DNA from: Myxococcales bacterium | GTDB lineage: Bacteria; Myxococcota_A; Polyangia; Polyangiales; Polyangiaceae | Assembly (NCBI GenBank): GCA_903642325.1 | Contig: CAHJWM010000012.1 | Span: 54,621 to 118,620 of the forward strand | Length of the DNA stretch: 64,000 bases | Reading direction: 5' to 3' | Part shown: piece after piece, positions 17,533 to 26,869 of the stretch | Numbering within the stretch: the stretch's first letter is position 1 | Layout of the letters: every line of letters begins with the position of its first letter | Notes under the pieces: generated by a model | Told to the model about the DNA's origin: nothing | What the model saw: only the letters and a program-made list of their open reading frames with translations | The model's database searches: none | Program-made: the position numbers and the translations under genes

Positions 17533-19644
17533 ATGGTAAAGTCTAAAGAAAACGCGCGTTCGCTTCTCGATCCGGCCATCCTCAAGCCCGCCGTCGGCGC
17601 GTCATTCAAAAAATTGAATCCGCGCGACATGATGAAAAACCCCGTCATGTTCGTGGTGGAGGTGGGCACGGCGCTCGTCAGCGTGCTTTACATTGCCGAC
17701 TTCGCACGCGGTCGAGCCGTCGACTCGAAACTGACCCTGCAGCTCATCATCTGGCTGTGGTTCACGGTGCTCTTTGCAAACTTCGCGGAAGCGGTGGCGG
17801 AGGGTCGCGGCAAGGCGCAGGCCGCGAGCCTCCGCAAGATGCGCACCACGACCAACGCATTCCGCACGCTGCGCGCAGGCGGCGTCCTTCCCCCCGTCTC
17901 CACTGGTGAGGGGCGCGCTCGCGGCGAGATTATTTCCGCGACCGATCTCAAGAAGGGCGACCGCATTTACGTCACGGCCGGCGAGCTCGTCCCAGCCGAC
18001 GGCGAGATCATCGAGGGCGTCGCATCCGTCGACGAGAGCGCCATCACCGGCGAGAGCGCGCCCGTCGTACGAGAGGGTGGCGGAGACCGCAGCGCCGTCA
18101 CCGGCGGCACGCGCGTTCTTTCCGACTGGCTGGTGATCGAGGTCCGGCAAGATCCTGGAGGCGGCTTCATCGACCGCATGATCGCGCTCGTGGAGGGCGC
18201 TCAGCGCCAGAAGACTCCGAATGAGATCGCACTCACCATTCTGTTGGCGGGCCTCACCATCATCTTTTTGGCCGCAACCGCCGGCTTGGTCCCGAGCGCG
18301 CGTTTCTTCGCGGGTGACATCAGCATCTTGCTGCTGGTTTCGCTGCTGGTGTGCTTGATTCCCACCACGATCGGCGCGCTGCTCTCGGCCATCGGCATCG
18401 CGGGGATGGATCGACTGGTGCAATACAACGTCATCGCGACGTCCGGGCGCGCGGTGGAAGCCGCCGGTGATATCGACGTTTTGATGTTGGATAAGACGGG
18501 CACCATCACCTACGGCTCACGTCAGGCGTTCGAAATAGTCGCCGCCAAAGGCGTGGACGCTACGCTCCTCGCCGAGGTCGCGATGCTGTCTTCGCTGGCC
18601 GATGAAACCCCGGAAGGCAAAAGCATCGTCGTTTTGGCGGAGAAGACGCTCGGTAAGCGGGTGGACGCCGCCGACGGAACCCCCGTGCCGTTCACCGCGC
18701 AAACCCGCATGAGCGGCCTCGACATCGGAGCTCGGGTGCTGCGCAAGGGAGCGACCGACGCCGTCGTTAAGCACGTGACGGGGCTTGGCGGCGTGGTGGG
18801 CGAAGACCTGCATACCGAAGTGAGGCGCATCGCCAACGAGGGCGGCACGCCACTGGTCGTGTCGGAAGGGTCTCGTGCGCTCGGGGTCGTGTATCTGAAG
18901 GACACGGTGAAGCCCGGCATGCGTGACCGCTTCGAGCGACTTCGCGCCATGGGCATCAAAACGGTGATGATCACCGGTGATAACCCGCTCACGGCCAAAA
19001 AGATCGCCGAGGAGGCGGGCGTCGACGACTTCCTCGCGGAAGCCACGCCAGAAACGAAGATGGCGTACATCGAGCAGATGCAAGAGGGCGGCCGACTAGT
19101 AGCGATGACCGGCGACGGAACCAACGACGCTCCCGCGTTGGCCCGCGCGGATGTCGGCGTCGCCATGAATACCGGAACGCAGGCCGCCAAAGAGGCCGGC
19201 AACATGGTCGACCTCGACTCCGACCCCACGAAGCTCATCGAGATCGTCGAGATCGGCAAACAGCTGCTCATGACACGCGGCGCACTAACCACGTTCTCCG
19301 TGGCCAATGATTTGGCGAAATACTTCACCATTTTACCGGCCATGCTCACGGGGATCGCCGCGTTTCAGGTGATCAAGGGCGACCCACATTCCTCGGCCTT
19401 TTGGACTCTGAACGTCATGCGGCTCGGAACGCCGTCGAGCGCGGTGCTCAGCGCGGTCATTTTCAATGCTCTGATCATCATTGCCCTCATTCCGCTCGCG
19501 CTCCGTGGCGTCAAATATCGACCGATGGGCGTGGAACGCATCCTGCGCCGCAATTTGCTCGTGTACGGCGGTGGCGGCGTGGTCCTGCCATTCGTTGGCA
19601 TCAAGCTCATCGATATCGTCGTGAACGTCCTCCATCTCGCCTGA
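17533..19644 (+). CDS. kdpB: Potassium-transporting P-type ATPase subunit KdpB
   Basis: 703 residues, near the usual 680-700. P-type ATPase signatures in order: actuator motif ITGESAPV, phosphorylation motif DKTGTITYG with Asp320, and hinge motif [13 protein letters not shown]. Several transmembrane helices at each end. Hydrolyses ATP to drive K+ uptake through KdpA in the inner membrane. Complete and apparently functional. Confidence 0.97.
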   Translation: MVKSKENARSLLDPAILKPAVGASFKKLNPRDMMKNPVMFVVEVGTALVSVLYIADFARGRAVDSKLTLQLIIWLWFTVLFANFAEAVAEGRGKAQAASLRKMRTTTNAFRTLRAGGVLPPVSTGEGRARGEIISATDLKKGDRIYVTAGELVPADGEIIEGVASVDESAITGESAPVVREGGGDRSAVTGGTRVLSDWLVIEVRQDPGGGFIDRMIALVEGAQRQKTPNEIALTILLAGLTIIFLAATAGLVPSARFFAGDISILLLVSLLVCLIPTTIGALLSAIGIAGMDRLVQYNVIATSGRAVEAAGDIDVLMLDKTGTITYGSRQAFEIVAAKGVDATLLAEVAMLSSLADETPEGKSIVVLAEKTLGKRVDAADGTPVPFTAQTRMSGLDIGARVLRKGATDAVVKHVTGLGGVVGEDLHTEVRRIANEGGTPLVVSEGSRALGVVYLKDTVKPGMRDRFERLRAMGIKTVMITGDNPLTAKKIAEEAGVDDFLAEATPETKMAYIEQMQEGGRLVAMTGDGTNDAPALARADVGVAMNTGTQAAKEAGNMVDLDSDPTKLIEIVEIGKQLLMTRGALTTFSVANDLAKYFTILPAMLTGIAAFQVIKGDPHSSAFWTLNVMRLGTPSSAVLSAVIFNALIIIALIPLALRGVKYRPMGVERILRRNLLVYGGGGVVLPFVGIKLIDIVVNVLHLA

Positions 19645-19650
19645 GGCCCC

Positions 19651-20274
19651 ATGAACATGCTTCGACCTTGTTTCGTGATCACCGCCGCGCTCTTATTTTT
19701 GTGCTGCCTGGTTTACCCCGGCGTCGTCACCGTCGGGGCCCAAGCCCTGTTTCGTGACCAGGCGAACGGCAGCCTCGTCTCGCGCGACGGGAAGGTGCTG
19801 GGCTCGGCCCTGATCGGGCAGTCGATTGCGGACTGGGCGGCCCATCCGGAGTACCTCTGGGGGCGGCCATCGGCCGCGAGCAACGACTCCGCCACGAACA
19901 TCACCTACTCGTCCGGCAGCAACTATGGTCCGATGAACGGCGCCTTGTTGGACGAAGTGAAAGCGCGTCTCCTTCTGCTACGCGGCTCGGGCGTCAACGG
20001 GCCCATCCCTGCGGACCTCGTCACGAAGAGCGCGAGCGGGCTCGATCCGCACATTTCCCCGGCGGCGGCCGAGCTTCAAATCCCGCGCATCGCCGCCACG
20101 CGAAAGATCGCGGCATCGAAGGTCCGCGATTCGATCACGAGTCATACCGAACAGAGCACATTCGGCTTCTTGGGGGAGCCGCGGGTGAACGTGCTTCTCG
20201 TCAACGTCGACCTCGACCGGCAAGCGCCTTATGCTGCTCCCCCGCCGGCGGCCAGCGCGGCGCCCGCCAAATAA
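19651..20274 (+). CDS. kdpC: Potassium-transporting ATPase subunit KdpC
   Basis: 207 residues: one N-terminal transmembrane helix (FVITAALLFLCCLVYPGVVT) and a periplasmic domain with the family blocks GSALIGQ, LWGRPSA, and SGLDPHISPAAAELQ...RIAATR. KdpC raises the apparent affinity of the pump. Last structural gene of the operon; the regulator gene follows after 21 bases. An Ala/Pro-rich tail (about 12 residues) is extra. Confidence 0.95.
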   Translation: MNMLRPCFVITAALLFLCCLVYPGVVTVGAQALFRDQANGSLVSRDGKVLGSALIGQSIADWAAHPEYLWGRPSAASNDSATNITYSSGSNYGPMNGALLDEVKARLLLLRGSGVNGPIPADLVTKSASGLDPHISPAAAELQIPRIAATRKIAASKVRDSITSHTEQSTFGFLGEPRVNVLLVNVDLDRQAPYAAPPPAASAAPAK

Positions 20275-20295
20275 TGTAAATGGGCGGAGTGAGCG

Positions 20296-21459
20296 GTGGC
20301 CGATGATTTTCTCGCAGTTTTAAAAGCGCACCGCAGAGCGCCGCTCAAGATCTACCTGGGCATGGCGGCCGGCGTCGGCAAGACCGTCGCCATGCTCAAA
20401 GAAGGCAAGCGCCTGATTGGCGAGGGCGTGGACGTGGTGTGCGCGATCGTCGAAACCCACGGGCGCGCGGGGACTGCCTCCGAGACTCAGGGCATCGAGC
20501 TCACTCCACGCAAGACGCTGATTTATCGCAATGTTCCACTGGAAGAGATGGACCTGGAGGCCGTGCTCGCCCGCCGACCTGCCGTGGCCCTCGTTGACGA
20601 GCTCGCGCACACCAATGTCGGAGGCTCGAAAAACGAAAAGCGCTGGCAAGACGTGGAAGAGCTGCTTGGCGCCGGGATCAGCGTCATGGCAACGCTCAAT
20701 ATCCAACATTTAGAAAGTCTGCACGAAATCGTGATGCGCGAAACCGGGGTGGACGTGCGCGAGCGCATTCCAGACCGCATCGTATCGAGCGCGGACGAAG
20801 TGGTGGTGATCGATTTGCCACCGAGCGAATTGCAAGAGCGATTGCGCGAAGGCAAAGTCTATCCCGCGGAGAAGGTCGAGCACGCCTTACGCCGCTTCTT
20901 CACCAGTAAAAATCTAGCCGCCCTTCGCCAACTCGCGCTGAGAGAAGTCGCCAACGCCGTCGAACAGCGTGGCCGGCGAGACCCGACTCGTCAGGACGAG
21001 CTGCACGTCGGGTTCAACTCGCATCCGGTCGATGCCGAGCGAGTCATGGTGTCCATGTCGTCGCGACCGAGCGCGACCCGGCACTTGCTGAGGCATGGCG
21101 CGCGCTTGGCAGGCGGCCTGAATAGCCGCTGGTTCGTGGTCTACGTGCGCACGTCGAACGAAGCGGTCGAGCGCATCGACGCCATCAGCCTGCGCTCGCT
21201 CACCGAAAACATTCGGTTGGCCAAGGAGCTGGGGGCGGAGGTCGTGAGGCTCGAGGGCACGGACGTGGTGGGGGCGCTCGCCGACTTCGCCCGGTCCAAG
21301 GGCATCACGCACGCGGTCTTCGGCCGCACTGGGCAAAGCCGCATGAAAGAGCGCCTCCGCGGCTCGATTCTAGCCGAATTCATGCGCGCGGTGCCCGAGG
21401 TCGACGTGCTCGTGGTCGGCGAGCGACGCGAAGAAGAGGCCGGGATTCTCGAGCCATGA
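20296..21459 (+). CDS. Truncated KdpD: sensor ATP-binding and USP domains without a kinase
   Basis: 387 residues from a GTG with GGAG 7 bases upstream. Residues 1-215 are the KdpD N-terminal domain with Walker A GMAAGVGKT (22-30), Walker B-like LVDELAHTN, and the conserved NIQHLESL; residues about 245-380 are a universal-stress-protein (USP) domain. The four transmembrane helices, GAF and histidine-kinase domains of full KdpD (about 890 residues) are absent, and the gene ends cleanly in a stop that overlaps the next start by 4 bases. Short KdpD forms are known from cyanobacteria and some other bacteria. In Gram-positive KdpD the USP domain can bind c-di-AMP; whether this one does is unknown. 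Output must pass through another protein. Confidence 0.9.
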   Translation: MADDFLAVLKAHRRAPLKIYLGMAAGVGKTVAMLKEGKRLIGEGVDVVCAIVETHGRAGTASETQGIELTPRKTLIYRNVPLEEMDLEAVLARRPAVALVDELAHTNVGGSKNEKRWQDVEELLGAGISVMATLNIQHLESLHEIVMRETGVDVRERIPDRIVSSADEVVVIDLPPSELQERLREGKVYPAEKVEHALRRFFTSKNLAALRQLALREVANAVEQRGRRDPTRQDELHVGFNSHPVDAERVMVSMSSRPSATRHLLRHGARLAGGLNSRWFVVYVRTSNEAVERIDAISLRSLTENIRLAKELGAEVVRLEGTDVVGALADFARSKGITHAVFGRTGQSRMKERLRGSILAEFMRAVPEVDVLVVGERREEEAGILEP

Positions 21460-22451
21460 ACCGCCGCGTGCTCGTGATCGAACCCGACGCGACCATTCGG
21501 CGCATGTTGGAATACACCCTTTCGGCGGCCGGCTTTGCGCCCACCAGTACGCCGACCGTGGAGGCATCACGCGCGCTCCTCGACGGCACTCCGATGGACG
21601 CGGCCGTTTTAGAGCTGCGCGCGACGAACGCGGAAGGAACGGACGGCGTCCGCGCACTGCGCGCCGACTATCCGGAGCTTCCCCTGGTGGTGACCGGCAG
21701 CTTGCTGACCCCGCGTGTGATGCAGGAGCTGATTCGAGCCCGCGTGGACGACGTGGTGCCCAAGCCCTTCACGCCACGCGAGATAGTGGCTGCGGTCGAG
21801 CGTGTTTTGGGGAGCGCTCGCACCCGACACAATGGCGCCTTGGAGTACGCGGCGGCGATGGCCAACGCGCGGCGGGCGATCGTGGAAGGGCGGCCGCGGG
21901 ATGCAGACGCTCCCTTGACGCGCGCTCGTGCGGTTTCCCCGCTCGACGGCGAAGCCATGACGCTGTTCGGCCTGATGTCGGAGCTGCTCGGCCGCGATCG
22001 CGACGCCGACCGCGCGTATCGCGCCGCGCTCGCGCTCGGGGGCGAGCGCGTCACCGAGGACGTTCTACCGGCCGATGGCTTGGCCCGGTTGCGCGCGTAC
22101 GGAGGCGCGCGGGTGGTGCCGAGCTTCGAGCACCACGGACGGCACAACCTTTGGATCATATCGGATGCGGTGAGCGAGCTCGCGCTAGGGCCTGCGGGCA
22201 AAGCCAAGCCGGAGGTGATCGTTTTCGCGCTCGGGCTCATCGCGACCGAGACCGGCGCGCTCTATGCGCGCGTGGCCCCGGATAAACGCGCCTTTTTGAT
22301 CGCAACCAGCGCCACGAGCGAGCGCTTGGTGCTACGCATTGCCCACTCCTTCGACCAGCCGACGCTCGCGGCCCACCCCGAGACCCTGGCGCGAATGGCG
22401 ACAAACCCGCAGAGTCTAGCGCCAGGAAACGAGCGAGGAGCCGCGAAATGA
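21456..22451 (+). CDS. Pseudo-receiver protein with helical C-terminal domain
   Basis: 331 residues. Residues 1-120 fold like a response-regulator receiver (RVLVIEPD at the start, VVTGS and the conserved Lys in VVPKPF), but the phospho-acceptor Asp is replaced by Glu in AAVLELRAT and one acidic-pocket residue by Pro. Residues 130-200 look like TPR-type helices (ANARRAIVEGRPRDAD, LLGRDRDADRAYRAALALG); the last 130 residues are unassigned. There is no DNA-binding domain. A Glu at this site often mimics permanent phosphorylation. Its ATG overlaps the stop of the KdpD-like gene, and the sigma54 activator follows after 10 bases, so it most likely links or tunes the two. Confidence 0.8.
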   Translation: MNRRVLVIEPDATIRRMLEYTLSAAGFAPTSTPTVEASRALLDGTPMDAAVLELRATNAEGTDGVRALRADYPELPLVVTGSLLTPRVMQELIRARVDDVVPKPFTPREIVAAVERVLGSARTRHNGALEYAAAMANARRAIVEGRPRDADAPLTRARAVSPLDGEAMTLFGLMSELLGRDRDADRAYRAALALGGERVTEDVLPADGLARLRAYGGARVVPSFEHHGRHNLWIISDAVSELALGPAGKAKPEVIVFALGLIATETGALYARVAPDKRAFLIATSATSERLVLRIAHSFDQPTLAAHPETLARMATNPQSLAPGNERGAAK

Positions 22452-22461
22452 GGAGTGGGCA

Positions 22462-23790
22462 GTGAAACCGCACATCTTGGTGATCGACGACGACGAGTCC
22501 ATTCGGCGCACGCTGCGCTTGTGCCTGGAATCAGGAGATTACGCGGTGTCGATGGCGGCGAGCGGGGAGGCCGGGCTGGCCTTGGCCAAGAAGCAGCCGC
22601 CCGATCTGGCGATCGTCGACCTGCGATTGGGGGGCATGGACGGGCTGGCGGTTACACGCGCGCTCGCCCAAGAGGCGCCGGGCGCGCAGGTGGTGATCAT
22701 GACCGCCTACGCCACCATCGACAACGCGGTCGAGGCGATGCGCGCCGGCGCATCCGACTACCTGGCCAAGCCCTTCACGCCGGCGGCCGTGAAGCACGTG
22801 GTGGCGCGGGTGCTCGATTCGGCGCGCATGAAGCAGGAGCTGGCCGAGGTCGAGCGGCACGCTCGCCGCGCGCCGGTCAAAAGCAGCAGCCCCGGAGTCA
22901 TCGAAGCCTACACGCTCGCAGAGCGCGTCGCCGGCAGCGAAGCAACGGTGCTCCTGCTGGGCGAAACGGGTACGGGGAAAAGTCTGCTCGCGCGCCACGT
23001 GCATCAGCGTTCACCGCGCGCCTCGCGCCCGTTCGTGACCGTCAATTGCGCGACCATCAGCAGCAACCTGATCGAAAATGAGCTCTTCGGTCATGCCAAG
23101 GGCGCCTTCACCGGCGCGGACCAACCGCGCGCCGGCTATGTGGAAGCGGCCAAGAACGGCAGCATCTTCGTGGACGAAGTGGGCGACCTGGGTAAGGAGA
23201 CGCAGGGCAAATTTCTGCGTTTGCTCGAGGAACGCGAGTACGTGCGCGTGGGTGACACCGAACCTCGCCGATCCGATGCGCGAATCATCGCGGCGACGCA
23301 TCGCGATTTGAAAACTGCCGTCGCGCAAGGGTCTTTCCGCGACGACCTGTTTTACCGGCTGAACGTGGTCACGATTCGTTTACCTGCGCTGCGCCAACGG
23401 CGAGAAGACATCCCAGCTTTGGTGAGCTCATTCCTGAAGCCGGTTTCACAGTCCGGTCGGGCCAAGATGACGGTTTCGCCGGAAGCCATGGCCGCCCTCG
23501 TCGCCTACGATTGGCCCGGCAATATCCGCGAGCTGTCGAATGTCCTCGAGCGCGCGGGGCTGCTCGCCAATGGCGACGTGCTCACACCGGACCTGTTACC
23601 CGAAGAAGTGCGAGCGAGCGCGCGCCCGGTGTCTCCGCTGGTCGACGGCGACGAATCGCTCGAGGCGGCGGAGCGCCGTCACGTCGCCGCGGTGGTCGCC
23701 AGACACCCCACGCTCGACACGGCGGCGAGAGCGCTGGGCATCGACCCTTCGACTTTGTATCGGAAGCGCGAGCGCTACGGGCTTAGATGA
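22462..23790 (+). CDS. NtrC-type sigma54-dependent response regulator
   Basis: 442 residues from a GTG. A canonical receiver (DDDES acidic pocket, Asp53 in IVDLRLGG, Lys103 in AKPF) is joined to an AAA+ domain with Walker A GETGTGKS (167-174), GAFTGA (214-219), Walker B SIFVDEVG and a Fis-type helix-turn-helix at the end (DTAARALGIDPSTLYRKR). It therefore activates sigma54 promoters, in contrast to KdpE, an OmpR-type winged-helix regulator. Its stop overlaps the ATG of the histidine kinase by 4 bases, so the two form a pair. The probable target is the operon's own promoter near 15501. Confidence 0.95.
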   Translation: MKPHILVIDDDESIRRTLRLCLESGDYAVSMAASGEAGLALAKKQPPDLAIVDLRLGGMDGLAVTRALAQEAPGAQVVIMTAYATIDNAVEAMRAGASDYLAKPFTPAAVKHVVARVLDSARMKQELAEVERHARRAPVKSSSPGVIEAYTLAERVAGSEATVLLLGETGTGKSLLARHVHQRSPRASRPFVTVNCATISSNLIENELFGHAKGAFTGADQPRAGYVEAAKNGSIFVDEVGDLGKETQGKFLRLLEEREYVRVGDTEPRRSDARIIAATHRDLKTAVAQGSFRDDLFYRLNVVTIRLPALRQRREDIPALVSSFLKPVSQSGRAKMTVSPEAMAALVAYDWPGNIRELSNVLERAGLLANGDVLTPDLLPEEVRASARPVSPLVDGDESLEAAERRHVAAVVARHPTLDTAARALGIDPSTLYRKRERYGLR

Positions 23791-25673
23791 CGTCCTTCCC
23801 TCCACCTCGCGCGCCGCACAATAGCCGCAGCTCCCTGCGCTCTCGGCTGTTCCGCGCGCTCGCCGTGGTGGGCGCGACGCTCGTCCTATTGTGCGTATTA
23901 TCGATGGCTGCGGTGACCCGTTTGGGGGGCGTGCTCGGGCTGATCCTGCGTGAAAACTACGTTTCCGTTCTCTCCTGTCAGGAAATGAACGAGGAGCTCG
24001 AGCGGCAAGACTCCGCCGTTCTGTTCGCGACCAGCGGGCGCAGCGATATCGCAGAACCGATGCTCAGGGAGCACCGCGCGGGCTTCGCCAAAGCGTTTGC
24101 GCGGGAGGCGGCCAACATCACGCTGCCCGGCGAAGGCGCGCGGGTTCGAAGGGTCGATACCTTGTATCGAGAGTACGCGTCGCAAGTCGACCAAGTGCTT
24201 CTGCAGCCGAGGGAGGCGCGCGTCGACGGCTACTTCAAAAGCCTGCTCCCGCGTTTCAACGCCGTTCGCCGTGAAGTGACGGCGATCCGGCTGATCAATC
24301 AGAAAAATATGGAGGAAGCCGACAAGGAAGCCAGGCGCGTCGCTCATCGAACGCTCGAGCTCGCCGTACTCTTCACGGTGTTTGCGCTGACCTTGGCCAT
24401 CTGGTTCGCGCTCGAAATACCGAAGACCGTGCTCGAGCCAATCTTATCCTTCACCAAACACGCAAAAAAAATCGGCGAAGGTAAGCTCGACACGTCGGTG
24501 CCCGTGCCGGAAGTCTCCGAGCTGAGCGCGCTCGGTGAAGCGCTGAACCGCATGCAGGAGAAGCTGCGCGCTTATCGCGATAGCTCCCTGGGCGAGCTCC
24601 TAGCCGCCAAAGATCTGTCGCGCGCCACCATCGCCTCTATGGTTGACCCGGTGATCGTGTTTAGCACGCACGCGGAGGTGCTCTTGGCGAATGCGGCGGC
24701 GGAGGCGACGTTCGGGATCGTCTCCGGAGACGCGGATTTGCTGCGTCGGGGCGGCATCGAGATCCCCGAACCCATTGCCGTTGCGCGAGATGCGGTGTTG
24801 GCGCACGGCCAACCGCTCCTGCCGCAAAGCTTGGCCGAGGCCATGCGCTGGATTACGGAGGACGGAGAGAAGTATTTTCTGGTTCGTGGCTCGCCGCTCA
24901 GCAGCGATGACGCGAGCGGGGCCGGCGTGATCGTCGTCGCGCAGGACGTGACTCGCTTTCGGCGCATCGACGCACTGAAGAGCGATGTGGTCGCGACCGT
25001 GAGCCACGAGCTAAAGACCCCGCTCACCTCACTCCGCCTCGCGACCCATATGCTCTTAGAAGACTCCACCGGCCCACTTCGAAGCATTCAGCGCGAGCTC
25101 GCGATCACAGCGCGCGACGAGACCGAACGCCTGCAAAGCACGGTGAACGAGCTCTTGGATCTCGTGCGTATCGAACGCGAGGCGGGGGCGCTGAAGCGCG
25201 CCCCGGTGAGCCCGACCGCATTGCTCCAAGAGGTGTTGTCAGCGCATTTGCCGATGGCAAAACTGAAACACGTCACGCTCGAGATCGAGCCCGGCAATCG
25301 AGGCGCGCCCGTCGAGATCGACGCCGAGCAAATTACGATTGTGCTCAGCAACTTGGTGTCGAACGCCATTCGTCACACCCCTGAAGCGGGGCACGTTTGG
25401 CTTAACGCCTACATGCAAGGCGCAAATCAGGTATTCGCGGTGCGGGACGACGGCGACGGAATCGCACCGCAACAGCTGCCGCGCATCTTCGAACGGCACT
25501 GGAGCGGCTCGGAGCCGTCCACGCTCAAAGGCCGACACGGCCTCGGTTTGGCGATCGCCCAAGACATTGCTTCACGGCACGGCGGCGAATTGACGGTCGA
25601 GACCGAAGTCGGAAAGGGCAGCACCTTTCGCCTATCGCTCCCGGGCGTACTCAGCGACCGTGCTGCTCAGTGA
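23787..25673 (+). CDS. Sensor histidine kinase with four-helix sensor, HAMP and PAS domains
   Basis: 628 residues. Transmembrane helix 1 at about 22-45, a periplasmic helical region of about 145 residues resembling the four-helix bundle of chemoreceptors, transmembrane helix 2 at about 190-212, a HAMP linker (LEPILSFTKHAKKIGEGKLDT), a PAS-like domain (about 275-390), the H-box VSHELKTPLTSLR with His407, and an HATPase domain with NAIRHTP, DDGDGIAP and GLGLAIA. It is overlapped by the regulator gene and is its likely phosphodonor. The last gene of the kdp cluster; a convergent terminator-like palindrome follows. Confidence 0.94.
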   Translation: MTSFPPPRAPHNSRSSLRSRLFRALAVVGATLVLLCVLSMAAVTRLGGVLGLILRENYVSVLSCQEMNEELERQDSAVLFATSGRSDIAEPMLREHRAGFAKAFAREAANITLPGEGARVRRVDTLYREYASQVDQVLLQPREARVDGYFKSLLPRFNAVRREVTAIRLINQKNMEEADKEARRVAHRTLELAVLFTVFALTLAIWFALEIPKTVLEPILSFTKHAKKIGEGKLDTSVPVPEVSELSALGEALNRMQEKLRAYRDSSLGELLAAKDLSRATIASMVDPVIVFSTHAEVLLANAAAEATFGIVSGDADLLRRGGIEIPEPIAVARDAVLAHGQPLLPQSLAEAMRWITEDGEKYFLVRGSPLSSDDASGAGVIVVAQDVTRFRRIDALKSDVVATVSHELKTPLTSLRLATHMLLEDSTGPLRSIQRELAITARDETERLQSTVNELLDLVRIEREAGALKRAPVSPTALLQEVLSAHLPMAKLKHVTLEIEPGNRGAPVEIDAEQITIVLSNLVSNAIRHTPEAGHVWLNAYMQGANQVFAVRDDGDGIAPQQLPRIFERHWSGSEPSTLKGRHGLGLAIAQDIASRHGGELTVETEVGKGSTFRLSLPGVLSDRAAQ

Positions 25674-25713
25674 GCTGAGCGCGGGTCGAACAACGCGTGC
25701 GCGCGGGCCGCGC

Positions 25714-25829
25714 CGCCGAAGGCTGAGCGCTCTACGGCGCTCCCCGTGACCATCACAAAAAAGTTCAAGCGCCCGATTCTTGGGTTTTAATGGTCACGCG
25801 CCGCGTTGGGTTCGTCGGAGCCTTCGGCG
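25714..25829. repeat. Intergenic nested palindrome, copy B of a dispersed repeat
   Basis: Outer arms CGCCGAAGGCT (25714-25724) and AGCCTTCGGCG (25819-25829) enclose inner arms CGTGACCAT (25745-25753) and ATGGTCACG (25790-25798), which enclose an A-run, a small CAAG/CTTG hairpin and a T-run. Each half matches the element at 9678-9757 in opposite orientation. It lies between convergent genes. A REP-like or small non-autonomous element is possible. Confidence 0.6.
25757..25788. terminator. Probable bidirectional terminator
   Basis: TTCAAG and CTTGGG (25764-25769 with 25779-25784) pair with two wobbles around a 9-base loop; on the plus strand TTTT follows, on the minus strand AAC then six T. It can end both the kdp regulatory genes and the convergent lipoprotein gene at 25982. 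The stem is short, so efficiency is uncertain. Confidence 0.5.
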
Positions 25830-25981
25830 TCGTGCAATCGGCGCGAGGAGCGCTGTCGTCGACTCACTCTGCACTCTGACCCTGCTATTGCGCTTCTGTC
25901 CGACCGCGACCGCGGCGCCGGAGGCCCTCGCCGAATGAGCGGTCGCTCGGCGACTCGTGAGCCCTCGAGCGGCGGCAACCG

Positions 25982-26869
25982 TTACCGCGTCGCTTTAGTG
26001 CCCACCTTGGCCAACACCTGCTCTAGCGCTCGCAGCGTGTCGTCGCAAGCTGCAGACAGTGACGGCAAGGCGCGGAGCGCGAGGTCCAACGAACGAACGT
26101 TACTGTTGCGGCGAGACAGCGCGATGATCTGACCGCCGATGTTCACGAACTGATCGAATGCAGTATGCGCGGCCGCCAACCCGCTCGGGTCAACCAAGCC
26201 GGATAGCTCGCGCAAGGCATCTGCCGCAGTCGTCTGGAGTGCGGCGATATCCTTTTCCATGACTGACATGGCGGCGTCGTCGGCGGAGGCGATGTGGGGG
26301 CCTTGCAGAGTTTGTAGCTCGCGCACTGCCACGACGGCCTTGGCCACCAAGGCGTCGGCTCGGCAATGTTCGTCCCCCTTCAAGCTCGGCAAGGCGGCCG
26401 AGAGTGCGGCCTTGAACCGATCTGCGGCCTCGCGCTCTTCACCGAAGGAGAGGCTTTGAGCCTTGAGGTTGGTGTTCTCGACGGCGAGCGAAAGCACGTC
26501 ATTGTCGACCTTTCGATACGCTGCGTAGCGTTCTTCGAATTGGCCCACGAGCTCGACTTCTTCTGAAACGCCGAGCTCCGTGAGCAGCGGCTTCAACGCG
26601 GCCACGTCGCGTTCGACAGCGCTAAAGCTCTGCTCTGCCTCGCGCGCGAAGGCGACGGACGCTTCATCGGTGTCGGCCATGACGGCTCGATTCGAAGCGT
26701 TGGCCGACTGACTGAAGCGAGCGCGAAGGTCGGCGGACAGGCGATTGGCTTCGCTCAGCTCGGCCATGACCTTGTTCGGCCCACCGTTACACCCAGCCGT
26801 GAAGCAAGCCGCCATCAGTAGAGCGACCAAGCAGCGTAAGAGGGCGGGGTTTGGGCGAGGTTTTTGCAT
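25982..26869 (-). CDS. Helical lipoprotein resembling a four-helix-bundle sensor domain
   Basis: 295 residues with a signal peptide and lipobox TAGC near residue 27. The rest is almost all long amphipathic helices rich in Ala, Glu and Leu (for example VMAELSEANRLSADLRARFS, ending with SLDLALRALPSLS), like the periplasmic four-helix bundles of chemoreceptors and of some kinases, but without membrane-spanning output domains. It faces the kdp histidine kinase, whose periplasmic part looks similar, across the repeat at 25714. A binding or accessory-sensor role is conceivable, but the genes converge and no link is proven. Confidence 0.65.
   Translation of the reverse strand: MQKPRPNPALLRCLVALLMAACFTAGCNGGPNKVMAELSEANRLSADLRARFSQSANASNRAVMADTDEASVAFAREAEQSFSAVERDVAALKPLLTELGVSEEVELVGQFEERYAAYRKVDNDVLSLAVENTNLKAQSLSFGEEREAADRFKAALSAALPSLKGDEHCRADALVAKAVVAVRELQTLQGPHIASADDAAMSVMEKDIAALQTTAADALRELSGLVDPSGLAAAHTAFDQFVNIGGQIIALSRRNSNVRSLDLALRALPSLSAACDDTLRALEQVLAKVGTKATR

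Noticed and set aside
17602..18423. 273-codon minus frame over kdpB
   Set aside because: Shadow of kdpB.
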